Source: Clostridia bacterium
GTDB lineage: Bacteria > Bacillota > Clostridia > Oscillospirales > Acutalibacteraceae
Length of the DNA stretch: 56,853 nucleotides
Direction of reading: 5' to 3'
Assembly: GCA_017429345.1 (NCBI GenBank)
Contig: JAFRPB010000116.1
Location: 1-56,853, forward strand
Below, in pieces: positions 35,460 to 45,497 of the stretch (within the stretch, counting starts at the first letter, position 1; the number at the start of each line of letters is the position of its first letter). Both the position numbers and the translations under genes were made by a program. The notes under the pieces are model-generated. The model did not search any database. It had not been told where the DNA came from and was given only the letters and a program-made list of their open reading frames with translations.

Positions 35460-38400
35460 ATGAACCGCGTCATGAAAAAATCCGTCAGCGTACTGCTTTC
35501 GCTTTTAATGGTGCTCTCTGCCGTTTCCGCGGCATGGGGCGTTTTTCCGTTAATCGCCGAGGCGCAGACGCCGGCAGCGGGCGAGACCGTCACCGTAGTC
35601 GCCTGCTCCGACTATCAGAACCGCACCAACGACGACGTCTACCATCAGGGCGCCACCGGCAACGCTGGCGGCGAGGTGATCGTGGGCGATATCGTCGGCG
35701 AGATGCAGGAGGACGGCATTGACGATATCGACGGCTTCCTCTGCGCCGGCGACTACGACTATGAGATCAGCAAAAGCGCGACCGAGGCCCACGCGGGCAT
35801 CGAGTCGCTGAAGAGCGCCGTCGCCCCCATCACGACCTCCGATACGGAATACGTGCTCGTGCAGGGCAACCACGATCCGCAGAGCACCGCGGGCGGCACC
35901 TCGCCCAGCGGCGACAACGACCCCGAGTCCGGCGCCTACGGCGTGTTCGTCATCAACGAGCGCGACTATCAGTGGAGAAGCAACGGCATTCATGAGGAAG
36001 CCACGCTGGAGCTTGCGGAGACCATGCGCCGGTATTTCAACCACAAGATCGCCGTAGACTACACCGCGCCCATCTTCGTGGTCTCTCATCTGCCGCTGCA
36101 TTTTTCCATGCGATCCAATGAAGGTACCGGAGAAAACCTTTACGCAAAGGATCTGTTCGACGTGCTGCAGGACGCCGGCGATCAGGGCCTGAACATCATC
36201 TATCTGTTCGGTCACAACCATTCTAACGGTTGGGACGATTATCTCGGCGGCCCGAAGGTCTTCCTGACCCCAGGCGACAGCATCAACATCGCAGAGCTCG
36301 GCTCACGCACGACTTATACCAGCGAGACCCTGAACTTCGTTTATATGAACGCGGGTTATACGGGCTACTGGGAGCGCTATAATGATGAAAACGGAGCCAC
36401 CGCGATGAACTTCGATATCGACGACCTGTCGATGACGACCTTCGAGATCTCCGACACCGCCGTGGTCATCAACCGCTACGGCACCGAAGGCGAGACCAAT
36501 CTGAAGAACGCGGGTATCCGCAACTGGCACAAAAACGAGCAGAACTTCTCTCCGACGTATCCGGTCACGAACAACTCGCAGTCCAGTCCCTACACGCTGA
36601 GTCTGACCGGCGCGGTGGATGATACGGAATACGAGATCGACCCCGTGGTGTATGCGCAGACCGGCAGCGTCAGCAGCGAGCGTATTTATCACCGTGTCAC
36701 TGACGTTTCCAAGCTGGTATCCGGCAACAGATACGTGCTCGTTCTTACCGGACTTGAAGATGGGAATGCCGCGTACACGGAATGGTCGACAAAATACCTG
36801 CTGAATCACACCCTGAAGACGAACGGCCAAACCGGTTTCGATCATACGCTTTCGCCTTTCTCCGGAGTGATTTCTTCCGATTCGATCCAAGGCGATTACG
36901 AAGCATATGAGTTTGAGTTCCGTGCGTCGGGCGACCATTGGATCTTGGGCGACGCAACCGGTCAGGTAACGATGACAAGGCACAACTCCACCTCAGCCTT
37001 CAACGTGTCGTATACTTCTTCGGGAACGCCGTTCAGCATTATTTCCTCTTCCGCAGCCGGTCAGTTTATGTTTACGGCAACGGTCAGCGATATCGAAATG
37101 ATCCTGGACCATAACTCAAGTCTTGATCTGATCAACGGCTACAGACGAACAAACAGCGGCAGAAGGGCGGTTTTCGCCATCTACAGCGCGACCCAGAATA
37201 AGCTGGTCTATCCCCGCGTCACGGATGTTTCGCAGTTTACGGACGGCGGAACCTACGTTATGGTCGCCACCGGCACCAAAAACGGTCAGGACGCCGACTT
37301 TATGGGGATCGTTGCGCCCGAAACGGCTGCAGCCGCGGCTGACAAAACGGGTCTTAAGATTGCCAACGCGCTGCCGACCGGCTTCAGTCTCGGCGACAGC
37401 TTATCGGGCTCTTACTCGAATTATGAGTGGACGTTCCAGAAGAGCGGCGACAACTGGATCATGGAAAGCGCCGTCGGCAGCCTTACGATGACCGACCAGG
37501 GCAACGGCAGCTATAACGTCATCGTGAGCGCCAACGGCACCCCGGTGGCGATCACGGAGTCGGTCAACAACCGTCCCGATGAATTCGAGGTTCACGGATG
37601 GACTGACATTTACCTTGACAGATACGGCGGCACCGACAATACGGTCACCGCGTGGGCGGCGGCAGGCAACAGCATTACCGTCGCATTCTACGGCACGAAG
37701 ACCGTGAACGGCGTCGTCACGCAGCCCTATAAAGACCACTCTTCCACACCTGCGATCTATCCGCGTATCACGGATCCCTCCCAGATCATAAACGGGGAAA
37801 AATACGTGATGGTGGTGGCGCGCACGAGAGACGACGCAAACGCGACCGCCCTGCTCTCGCGGGATTCCATCAACGCGAACGACCGGACCGGTTTCCGTCT
37901 GGACGCCGTTCCCGCCGGTTTCTCGCTGGGCAACACGATCGAGGGAACGTTCGGCGATTACGAATGGACCTTTATTCAATCCGGCAGCGGTTGGAAGCTA
38001 GGCTGCGACGGCGGGCAGTTTACCCTTTCCCAGCGGCCGACCAACACGAATTCCTACAACGGAACGCTTACCGACAACGGCGCCACGTTCACCCTTAATT
38101 CGTACGGCAACGGACTTTGGTACTTCAACACCACCGTCGGCAATGTCAATCTGGTGCTCGACAAAAACGTGGGCGGCAACCTTGTGAACAGCTATAACGG
38201 CGGCGGCCCGAACAGAGTGGTCATCGCCCTGTACGGCGCGAAGAAGCTGTCCGATACCACGATCCAGCGCTACGAGAAAGAAATCGTCAACACGACCTCC
38301 GATCTGGATGAGGGCGGCAGCTACGTGATCGTAAACGGCACCAACGCGATCAACCCCGCAAACAATATGCGTGCGATCCCGGTATCTCCCGCTGTAGACG

Positions 38401-41400
38401 TAAACGGCACCAAGTATCTGGATTACGAGCAAAACGTCTCTAATGCGTTTACGTGGAAGAGACCTACAAATACTTCTCAGAAGCTGAACTTCTTCAACAG
38501 CTCGAACCAGAATTTGCTGGTCGGCAGAAGCGGCGAACAGTATACCTATAATCAGGCGACCTCGTTTGAGGATAACGGCGTTTACATTATTGTCAACGGC
38601 GGTTATGCTCTGACGGCGGAATCGGCAAATACAAACAACACCCGGTTAAAAAGAACGTCTGTGACCGTTAACGGCACCAATGTTACCGCGAGCAGTTACA
38701 CAAATCTTGAATGGACTTACACAGACACGAAACTGAGAGCCGGGACCGGAAAGTATTTGAGTTTTTCTGCGACCAGCGGCATATCGTTACAAGACAGCGG
38801 AACCAATATTACGTTAACCGACAGCAAAATCAAACAAAGTGATAATTCATATTATATCAGAAATAACGGCAGCGGATATTTTGACCGCACAGGCAGAGTA
38901 GCAAACGGATCACAGTTTACTCTCTACAAAAAAACGGCGTCACAAACCTCCCCCGGTACTTACACCATCGGCATGGGAACAGACACAACGCAGTACATCA
39001 CTCTGACCGACATCAACACAACCAATCACACGGCGAAGATCCTGCTGCACAGCAACGACCTCGGCAACCACACCACCTACTCCCGCTATATCGGCGCCCC
39101 CGTTGCTTCCGCAAGCTACAACGTGTTCACCGAATCCGCAACCGGCGCCGATTTCGAGTTCTACAAGCTGACGACCGTTACCGTTCCGGGCGAGATCACC
39201 CCGGTTACGGAAGTGGATACGGAAGAAGAAGAGGAAGAAGGGGGAAACAATTCTCCCATCGAATCCGTCGAGATCTCCGGAAAAGAGGCGAGGCTCTACG
39301 TGGGCAACATCTCCGCCAGCACCTACACCGGTCTGTATTTCAATGTCACCTATAAGAGCGACGCCAAAGCCGTGACCGAGGAGCAGATCCCCATCAAGGT
39401 GGGCGACCTGATCGACTACACCGGCCATCAGGACGTGGCTTCCTACTGCGGCGAACCGGGCGATATCAGGGGTCTGGGCGCCTATTACAACGCGGTGGAC
39501 GGCGCCTGGTTCAGCCAGCTGATCCTGCACCTGATCCAGCGCCCGGATTATCCGGAATATCCCGACGAGGGCTCCGTGCGCGTGGGCAAGACCTCCGGCG
39601 CGCCCAACTTCCTGACCAACGGCGTCACGCAGGTCGAGCTGACCGCTACCGGCGTTCCGCTGAACCCCGGTATCGATATCGTGCTGATGCTGGATACATC
39701 CTCCTCCATGACCAATACGGTCGGCGGTATCACCAGAATCAACGCCCTGAGAAATTCGGTCGGCGCTATGCTGGATTTCCTTGCCACGCCCAACGCCACC
39801 ACAGGGCTGGTCCCGGATATCACCATGGCGATCGCGGACTTCAACGGTTACTGGGATACCGACGCATTAGGCGGCACCACCGATACCTACATCAGCCGCA
39901 GCGATACCCCGACAGGCACAACGCCGAGAACCACGACGAACTCCGTCCAGCACTGTACGATCCTGACCGGACCGAACGCCGGGTCCGAAATATACAACAA
40001 CGACGCGTTTATTTCGGTGGCGGAGCTGGCGGATGAGAGCCATCCGAATCATTTCGATTCCCAGGGTATCCAGACCAAGAGCGGTACGAACTACGACCAG
40101 GCGCTTGCAACCGTTTACAAACTGTTCGAGGCGAGGCAGGCATATAACGCCTCCCGGCAGTGGGATCGTCAGACGGTGGTCATCTTCATGTCGGACGGCG
40201 GTCCCTTCCAGTTCAACTACTTCACCTCCCAGTCCACCACCTACCGGTGGAACTACTGGCTGATGGGTACCTACGACGAGGATCAGGACCACGTCGGCGA
40301 AACCGTCGCGGACGAACCCGCTGCGACTGTTGAAGACAGCAGCGATAACGATACGATCTGGGAGACCTATCTGAACAACCACAACGATATGACGGAGCTG
40401 CTCAACGATTTCAACGGCGGCGGCCACTGGTATTTCTACAACGGCAAGGGCAACCCAAACCGCTTTGCGGAGGCGCTCAAGGGCGATCCCGATAAGATGT
40501 ATACCGTCCCGACAAAAGACGCGACCGCCTTCTGCAACGACCGCAATTCCGACGGCTTCTGCGATCTCTGCGGCAAGTGCAACGGCGATTGCGTCGACCA
40601 CGATCACGACGGCTTCTGCGACCTCTGCGGCCATATCGACCAGTGCGTGCACAGCGACTCCGACGGCAACGGATACTGCGACGTCTGCGGCGGGTGTATG
40701 GACGGCTGCCAGTTCTACCAGTACCTGACGCAGGTCCCGGGCATCGGTGCCACGATCTACTCCATCATGTTCTGTAAAGTGGTGGATAAGCAGATCTCCA
40801 CCGCCGCCATGGACCACATCATCAAAGACATCGCATCCGACGACAGCAAGGCCTATCCCGACGCCCAGAGCGCGGAAGACCTGACGCAGGCCTTCCTCGA
40901 TATCGCATCCAACTTCGTGCAGGCCGGTACCAACGCTTACTTCACGGATACCGTCGGCCCCGCCTTCGACCTGCAGACCGCAACGGTCTACACCAAAAAC
41001 AGCGGTGAGGACGCGCTGACCTTCACGCTGGATCCCCGCCCGAACATCGAGGTCAAAAAATACACGGTCTATACCGAAGCGGATTACGAGAACGGCGTCA
41101 TCAGCGACCGGAACCAGATCGGCACCCGCACCGGCGCGGTCACGACGATCGAGACCGTCTCCTTCAGCGACGACGGCACGCTCGGGTATTCCGACAGGAT
41201 CAACAGCGGGCAGACAAATATCTACGTCAATGGCGTGATCGACGCGGACACGTTCGTCTACAACAATACCCCGTCGCCCGTGATGATCGATACCACCGGC
41301 GACGGCGTGAACGATTACTCCCTTGCGCCGGAGACCTTCTACTGGAAGATCGGTATCATCGAGGATACGGAATTCGCCCTCAGCTACTGGCTGTATCTGA

Positions 41401-44369
41401 CCGGCTCCATGGAGGGTACCCGCGACGCGGGCTCCTTCCCGACCAACACCTCGGCGATCCTTTGGTACGACAACTATCTGGGTCATGAATGCTACAAGGA
41501 GACGATCTCTCCCGTCATGGCGTGGAAGGCCGCCACGATCACCTACGAGTTCTATCTCGTCAACGCGGACGGCGAGCCCGTCAACAGCGCCGGCACGGTG
41601 GTTCCCTTCGCGAACAGGGTGCTGATCGGCAACAGACAGACCGAGACCTTCAATCTGAACAGCAACGATACGCAGACGGCGGGCGGTATCTTCGTGGATG
41701 CTTCCGCAGGGCTGCCGGACATCTACGACCTGTATTCTCCCGACGCGAGCTTCCACGTGGCGCTGTATTCCGGCGATGATTATTCCACGAGCACCGCGAC
41801 CATTACGGACGGCAATCCCAAAGCGAACGACGCGTCCCGCGTTACCACCTATTACTACGGATCGCTCGGCAACTATAACGCTGCCGGTGAGGTCCCCCAT
41901 TCCGTGGTCGACGATTACGGCAACACGCACGTGGCGTTCGCCGTGCTGCTGAAGACCACCATCGTGCCCGATACGGTCGTGATCGACTACGGTCTGCCCG
42001 TAAAGGTCCACGTGCTGATGAACGACCTGAGTCTGCCGAGCGGCTCGAAGATCAACGCGATCTCCGCGACGCTGGACGGCGACACGAACACCGGGTATAC
42101 CTCGTCCCGCTTCACCGAGAGCGCGAAGAGCCTGACGCTCGCCCACGGTACGGCGGACGTCGTGAACGGCGACACCGTCGCCGACGTCTACGTGAAGTAT
42201 ACGCCGTCGGATATGCAGATGGATCGGGAGGAGACGTTCTACTACGAGGTCCGTGCGAACGGGAGCTATTACTACGCGCTCGTCACCGTGATCCCCGCCG
42301 CGAACATCTATTATGAAGACAGCTTCCTTGAATTCATCGACGGCTCCGGAGCGGACGCGGGCTACGACTGGCAGACCGCCGGCGAGGTCTACGAGAACGT
42401 CTATCAGGCGGAGGACCGCCCCGGCACCTTCGCGCTTTCCACCTACGACGCGAACAACGTCTACGGCAACGACGCAGCGTATGACGACAGCGTGGCGACC
42501 TATTCTCTGGGCACCGCGAAATACGTCACGGTGGACGCGGGCTGCAAAGTCGCACCCGAGTCGATCACGCCCAGAGCGACCTTCACCTTCTGCGGCACGG
42601 GCTTCGATGTGATCAGCGTAACGAGCGTCGGCACCGGCGCCGTCACGGTCACGACAAGAGATCATTCGACCGGCGCCGTTGTGAACAAGCAGGTCGTGAA
42701 TACCTACTACGGCTACAGTTACGGCAGGCTGTATATCGACAACATTCTCGGCGCCGTAACGCTTCAGGCGACCGACAGAAACGGAAACGACAACATCTCC
42801 CTGTATTACAGCCCGTACACCGACAGTATGTACACCCCGTTCGGCGGCAGCGACGAAAAACTCGTGCGCGTGAACGGCAGAGTTTTCTCCACCAAGAACC
42901 ATTCCGATGAGACCGCCGAGTATAACTACGCTTACGGCTGGCTTACGGAATCCGGCGCCGAAGGCGTGCTCTATCAGATCCCGGTCATCAAGACCAAGGG
43001 GCTCGACTACGGGACCTACGACGTGACGATCCAGCCGCGGTACTCCGCAAGCTTTGACGTCCAGAAGCACGGGTATTACGAAGTATACGTTGACGGCATC
43101 CGCATCTACGACCCCGCGGGAACGGGAGACGATCTGACCGCGGTCGTTGCGGAAGCGTATGAGAAGGATAACGAGATCAACCCGGTCTTCGCCTCCGTCC
43201 GCGACACAGTGATCCAGGATAATGAAGGCTTCATGCGCGTGACCTCCGGCGTCGGTGAAGAGACGGTCGGCGGCACCATTATGGTCGACGGTATGTTCGT
43301 GACCGCAGGCTCAGCTACCGCGCTTGCGGACCTGCAGCAGTCCGGCCCCAACAACGAGATGTATCTTGCCCAGTATCAGGCGATCGCTTTCCGTCCCGCG
43401 GTACGCTCGTCCATCGCGCCCTCCTCCTTCCAGCTCGGTATGAAGGTCGCGATCACCGATTCGGATCCGGATACCGGCAAGACGATCCCCTCCAATGCCT
43501 CTGTCCGCGTCATCATTTCCGACGTGAAGCGTCAGATGATCCGACAGATCTACTCGCTGACCGTCAGCGGCTCCGCGGAGCAGTTCTACGATCTTTCTCC
43601 GCTGCTCGCGTGGACGCTGAGCGAAGACGGAACGACCTATGTCTCCGACTACGATGTGGTTATTCTGAACGACTCCGAAGTGGTCCTGTCGCTGACCGCC
43701 TTCAAGACGACCTTCTCCTCGCGCGCAAAAACGGAAGAGACCGAGGACGAGCTGGATGCGCCCGAGATGATGGTCGTGAGCACAAAGAGAACGCTCAGCT
43801 TCGCGAAAAGCGCCGTTCAGCAGGTGCTGACCTCTGCGGATACCTCGACGCTCGATATTCAGTGGCTGACCGACGATCTCACCGTCGGCGCGACCGCCGT
43901 GCTCACCGTGACGACCTCCTCCGAGATTACCTCCGTGATGATCGGCAATACCGAGATCACTGAGTTCGTACAGAACGAAGACGGCACAAGAACGTGGAGC
44001 TATGAGTTCACCGTTGTTGAGACCGGCGAGAACGCTTACGACGTGATTCTGAAGGATTCGTTCGGCAGAACGAGCGAGACGTTCTCCACCTCGGTTCCGC
44101 TCGCGCCCGTAGAGACCGAGCCGGAAGTGACCGAGCCGACGGGGAACGAGGATCCGCAGGATCCCGACGTGACCGAGCCGACGGGGAACGAAGATCTGCA
44201 GGATCCCGACGTGACCGAACCGACGGGGAACGAAGATTCGCAGGATCCCGCCGAAACCGAACCGGAAGACGCCGGAACCTCTTCGACCGGCGGGTTCTTT
44301 AAGAAGCTGCTCAGTCTCCTGGCATGGCTCCTTATGATCATTGAAACGATCCTTTCGTTCTTCGGTTAA
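35460..44369 (+). CDS. Giant secreted multidomain protein: metallophosphatase, repeat modules, von Willebrand A domain
   Basis: A 2969-residue protein. A signal peptide (SVSVLLSLLMVLSAVSAAWG, cleavage near residue 36) is followed by a calcineurin-like phosphoesterase domain (about 45-330) with CAGDYDYE, QGNHDPQ, VVSHLPLH and FGHNHSNG. From about 408 to 1250 there are at least three long related modules opening with Y(H/P)RVTDVS or YPRITDPS and G..YV(L/M)V, and further shorter ones (STSDLDEGGSYVIV). An acidic linker (EEEEEE, about 1257) leads to a von Willebrand A domain with MIDAS DTSSS at about 1408 and MSDGGP at about 1577, interrupted by a Cys/Asp-rich block at 1693-1752. Beta-rich segments follow. 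The end has three TEPTGNED repeats and an aromatic hydrophobic tail (about 2944-2969). It is probably held at the cell surface. ATG 35460 follows AAAGGAGATCG; the frame opens earlier at 35421 without need. Confidence 0.85.
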   Translation: MNRVMKKSVSVLLSLLMVLSAVSAAWGVFPLIAEAQTPAAGETVTVVACSDYQNRTNDDVYHQGATGNAGGEVIVGDIVGEMQEDGIDDIDGFLCAGDYDYEISKSATEAHAGIESLKSAVAPITTSDTEYVLVQGNHDPQSTAGGTSPSGDNDPESGAYGVFVINERDYQWRSNGIHEEATLELAETMRRYFNHKIAVDYTAPIFVVSHLPLHFSMRSNEGTGENLYAKDLFDVLQDAGDQGLNIIYLFGHNHSNGWDDYLGGPKVFLTPGDSINIAELGSRTTYTSETLNFVYMNAGYTGYWERYNDENGATAMNFDIDDLSMTTFEISDTAVVINRYGTEGETNLKNAGIRNWHKNEQNFSPTYPVTNNSQSSPYTLSLTGAVDDTEYEIDPVVYAQTGSVSSERIYHRVTDVSKLVSGNRYVLVLTGLEDGNAAYTEWSTKYLLNHTLKTNGQTGFDHTLSPFSGVISSDSIQGDYEAYEFEFRASGDHWILGDATGQVTMTRHNSTSAFNVSYTSSGTPFSIISSSAAGQFMFTATVSDIEMILDHNSSLDLINGYRRTNSGRRAVFAIYSATQNKLVYPRVTDVSQFTDGGTYVMVATGTKNGQDADFMGIVAPETAAAAADKTGLKIANALPTGFSLGDSLSGSYSNYEWTFQKSGDNWIMESAVGSLTMTDQGNGSYNVIVSANGTPVAITESVNNRPDEFEVHGWTDIYLDRYGGTDNTVTAWAAAGNSITVAFYGTKTVNGVVTQPYKDHSSTPAIYPRITDPSQIINGEKYVMVVARTRDDANATALLSRDSINANDRTGFRLDAVPAGFSLGNTIEGTFGDYEWTFIQSGSGWKLGCDGGQFTLSQRPTNTNSYNGTLTDNGATFTLNSYGNGLWYFNTTVGNVNLVLDKNVGGNLVNSYNGGGPNRVVIALYGAKKLSDTTIQRYEKEIVNTTSDLDEGGSYVIVNGTNAINPANNMRAIPVSPAVDVNGTKYLDYEQNVSNAFTWKRPTNTSQKLNFFNSSNQNLLVGRSGEQYTYNQATSFEDNGVYIIVNGGYALTAESANTNNTRLKRTSVTVNGTNVTASSYTNLEWTYTDTKLRAGTGKYLSFSATSGISLQDSGTNITLTDSKIKQSDNSYYIRNNGSGYFDRTGRVANGSQFTLYKKTASQTSPGTYTIGMGTDTTQYITLTDINTTNHTAKILLHSNDLGNHTTYSRYIGAPVASASYNVFTESATGADFEFYKLTTVTVPGEITPVTEVDTEEEEEEGGNNSPIESVEISGKEARLYVGNISASTYTGLYFNVTYKSDAKAVTEEQIPIKVGDLIDYTGHQDVASYCGEPGDIRGLGAYYNAVDGAWFSQLILHLIQRPDYPEYPDEGSVRVGKTSGAPNFLTNGVTQVELTATGVPLNPGIDIVLMLDTSSSMTNTVGGITRINALRNSVGAMLDFLATPNATTGLVPDITMAIADFNGYWDTDALGGTTDTYISRSDTPTGTTPRTTTNSVQHCTILTGPNAGSEIYNNDAFISVAELADESHPNHFDSQGIQTKSGTNYDQALATVYKLFEARQAYNASRQWDRQTVVIFMSDGGPFQFNYFTSQSTTYRWNYWLMGTYDEDQDHVGETVADEPAATVEDSSDNDTIWETYLNNHNDMTELLNDFNGGGHWYFYNGKGNPNRFAEALKGDPDKMYTVPTKDATAFCNDRNSDGFCDLCGKCNGDCVDHDHDGFCDLCGHIDQCVHSDSDGNGYCDVCGGCMDGCQFYQYLTQVPGIGATIYSIMFCKVVDKQISTAAMDHIIKDIASDDSKAYPDAQSAEDLTQAFLDIASNFVQAGTNAYFTDTVGPAFDLQTATVYTKNSGEDALTFTLDPRPNIEVKKYTVYTEADYENGVISDRNQIGTRTGAVTTIETVSFSDDGTLGYSDRINSGQTNIYVNGVIDADTFVYNNTPSPVMIDTTGDGVNDYSLAPETFYWKIGIIEDTEFALSYWLYLTGSMEGTRDAGSFPTNTSAILWYDNYLGHECYKETISPVMAWKAATITYEFYLVNADGEPVNSAGTVVPFANRVLIGNRQTETFNLNSNDTQTAGGIFVDASAGLPDIYDLYSPDASFHVALYSGDDYSTSTATITDGNPKANDASRVTTYYYGSLGNYNAAGEVPHSVVDDYGNTHVAFAVLLKTTIVPDTVVIDYGLPVKVHVLMNDLSLPSGSKINAISATLDGDTNTGYTSSRFTESAKSLTLAHGTADVVNGDTVADVYVKYTPSDMQMDREETFYYEVRANGSYYYALVTVIPAANIYYEDSFLEFIDGSGADAGYDWQTAGEVYENVYQAEDRPGTFALSTYDANNVYGNDAAYDDSVATYSLGTAKYVTVDAGCKVAPESITPRATFTFCGTGFDVISVTSVGTGAVTVTTRDHSTGAVVNKQVVNTYYGYSYGRLYIDNILGAVTLQATDRNGNDNISLYYSPYTDSMYTPFGGSDEKLVRVNGRVFSTKNHSDETAEYNYAYGWLTESGAEGVLYQIPVIKTKGLDYGTYDVTIQPRYSASFDVQKHGYYEVYVDGIRIYDPAGTGDDLTAVVAEAYEKDNEINPVFASVRDTVIQDNEGFMRVTSGVGEETVGGTIMVDGMFVTAGSATALADLQQSGPNNEMYLAQYQAIAFRPAVRSSIAPSSFQLGMKVAITDSDPDTGKTIPSNASVRVIISDVKRQMIRQIYSLTVSGSAEQFYDLSPLLAWTLSEDGTTYVSDYDVVILNDSEVVLSLTAFKTTFSSRAKTEETEDELDAPEMMVVSTKRTLSFAKSAVQQVLTSADTSTLDIQWLTDDLTVGATAVLTVTTSSEITSVMIGNTEITEFVQNEDGTRTWSYEFTVVETGENAYDVILKDSFGRTSETFSTSVPLAPVETEPEVTEPTGNEDPQDPDVTEPTGNEDLQDPDVTEPTGNEDSQDPAETEPEDAGTSSTGGFFKKLLSLLAWLLMIIETILSFFG

Positions 44370-44394
44370 ACAATACTTCACGATTCCGACGGTT

Positions 44395-44436
44395 CCGTAA
44401 GGGGATCGCCTGTTGCACGGGCGACTCACCTTGCGG
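44395..44436 (+). ncRNA. Unidentified structured RNA leader or hairpin
   Basis: CCGTAAGG (44395-44402) pairs fully with CCTTGCGG (44429-44436), and inside it TCGCC (44406) pairs with GGCGA (44420). It lies between the giant gene and the 76-residue protein gene, ending 42 bases before that gene's start. There is no T-run, so it is not an ordinary terminator. It could be a leader controlling the small gene, whose ribosome binding site is poor. No known riboswitch class was recognised. Confidence 0.45.
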
Positions 44437-44478
44437 TCCGCGCGGGAAAGCATTAACTATCGGGATTGGTTCTTTCTT

Positions 44479-44709
44479 ATGGCAAAAAACTATCAGAAAC
44501 CGAATATCGCTTTTCAGAAGCTTGCCATGACGGCAGATCTTTCGACGAGCTGTTCTATGGATGTGAACTATGCTGAATTCTCCTGTCCTGTTCTGATTCC
44601 GGAATGGGGGGAAACGGTATTCACAAGCGACACATGCGACTGGTCCAACGATCAGTTCTACATCTGTTACCATGTCCCGACGGCAGGCAGCAACGTGTTC
44701 GGCTCATAA
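44479..44709 (+). CDS. Small protein of unknown function, MAKNYQKPNI type
   Basis: A 76-residue protein beginning MAKNYQKPNIAFQKLAM, with four Cys residues in the body (SCSMDV, SCPVL, DTCDW, YICYH) and no signal peptide or membrane segment. The opening Y-x-KP-x-(I/V) is shared, from memory, by many small clostridial ORFs of unknown role, some of them suspected peptide precursors; this is not enough to call it one. No maturation enzyme is nearby. ATG 44479 is chosen because the earlier in-frame ATG (44413) lies inside the hairpin. No good ribosome binding site is visible. A strong terminator follows, which supports this being a real end of a transcript. Confidence 0.55.
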   Translation: MAKNYQKPNIAFQKLAMTADLSTSCSMDVNYAEFSCPVLIPEWGETVFTSDTCDWSNDQFYICYHVPTAGSNVFGS

Positions 44710-44736
44710 GCAAAACCGATACCTGCATAACAAAAA

Positions 44737-44778
44737 TATCCCTCTCCGGGCGATCGGGGAGGGATAGTCTTTTTTTTT
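44737..44778 (+). terminator. Rho-independent terminator
   Basis: TATCCCTCTCC (44737) pairs with GGGGAGGGATA (44756), one wobble, followed by a run of nine T residues. It ends the transcript of the 76-residue protein and separates it from the convergent operon. Confidence 0.88.
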
Positions 44779-44825
44779 GTGCTTTCACCGGAGAAACGGC
44801 AGTATTTCCGTCGTCCGCGCGGCGG

Positions 44826-45497
44826 TCAGAGGATATACACGCCGGAGTTCAGCAGCACGAATTCGCAGTCTGCGCTCTTGAGGTACTTATGCACGGGCTC
44901 CTCGAACTGCCGGTAGGTCTCCACGGTATAGTCCGTCAGTGAGACGGTCTTGATACAGTGCTTGTCCCTGTCGCAGACATACAGCTTTCCGTCGAACTCC
45001 GCCACGGCTACCGGACGGTCGAAGGTGCCCGACGTCATGCCGCCGATGCGCATGACGACCTTCCCCGCGGAAACAGAGTAACGGATCAGCGCGTGTATCT
45101 CGGGCACGACGGACCAGATATGCCGGTTCTCGACCGCAACGTCCCGCGCGGGATGCTCGTGATAGAACAGATCGCCCGTCCATGTCAGCTCGCCCTGCGC
45201 GTCGAACAAACCCATTTCGCCGGTGGTATAGATCACCGCCGCGCCGCCGTCGGGCAGTTTCCCCGCGTCGCAGGATACGTAATCCCCGAGCTGCGAGGCG
45301 ATCTCCTTGAAAGCGGGACCGAATTTATTGAGCAGATATACGCTTTTCGTGATCGGCGCGATCTTGTTTTCCTTCACGTCAAACGCGTAGAACGAGACTT
45401 TGGTCTCGTCGTCGGGCAGTTTTTCCTCACGGACGAACAGCACGCCCCTGGAAAACTTTACGATATCCGATATCTGGATCTTCAGAATATGCTGCAT
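44826..45497 (-). CDS. Beta-propeller-like protein of unknown function
   Basis: A 223-residue protein without signal peptide. It is made of short beta-strand-like stretches ending in turn motifs such as VLFVREEKLPDDE, YTTGEMGLFDAQGELTWTGDLF, AVAEFDGKLYVCDRDKHCIKTV and FVLLNSGVYIL, which suggests three or four propeller-like blades or a similar repeat fold. No enzyme motif is seen. Its ATG follows directly on the TAA of the isocitrate dehydrogenase gene (TAAATG), so the two are tightly co-translated. A link to the aconitase/isocitrate dehydrogenase pair is implied by this coupling only. Confidence 0.65.
   Translation of the reverse strand: MQHILKIQISDIVKFSRGVLFVREEKLPDDETKVSFYAFDVKENKIAPITKSVYLLNKFGPAFKEIASQLGDYVSCDAGKLPDGGAAVIYTTGEMGLFDAQGELTWTGDLFYHEHPARDVAVENRHIWSVVPEIHALIRYSVSAGKVVMRIGGMTSGTFDRPVAVAEFDGKLYVCDRDKHCIKTVSLTDYTVETYRQFEEPVHKYLKSADCEFVLLNSGVYIL

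Noticed and set aside
39867-43070. A 1067-residue minus-strand open frame
   Set aside because: It is the antisense shadow of the giant secreted protein, caused by GC-biased codons. It has no signal peptide, family motif or ribosome binding site, and the plus strand has recognisable domains throughout.
44395-44436. Hairpin considered as a cyclic-di-GMP, guanidine or fluoride riboswitch
   Set aside because: The conserved loop sequences of those aptamers are absent; only the nested pairing is seen, so it is reported as unidentified.
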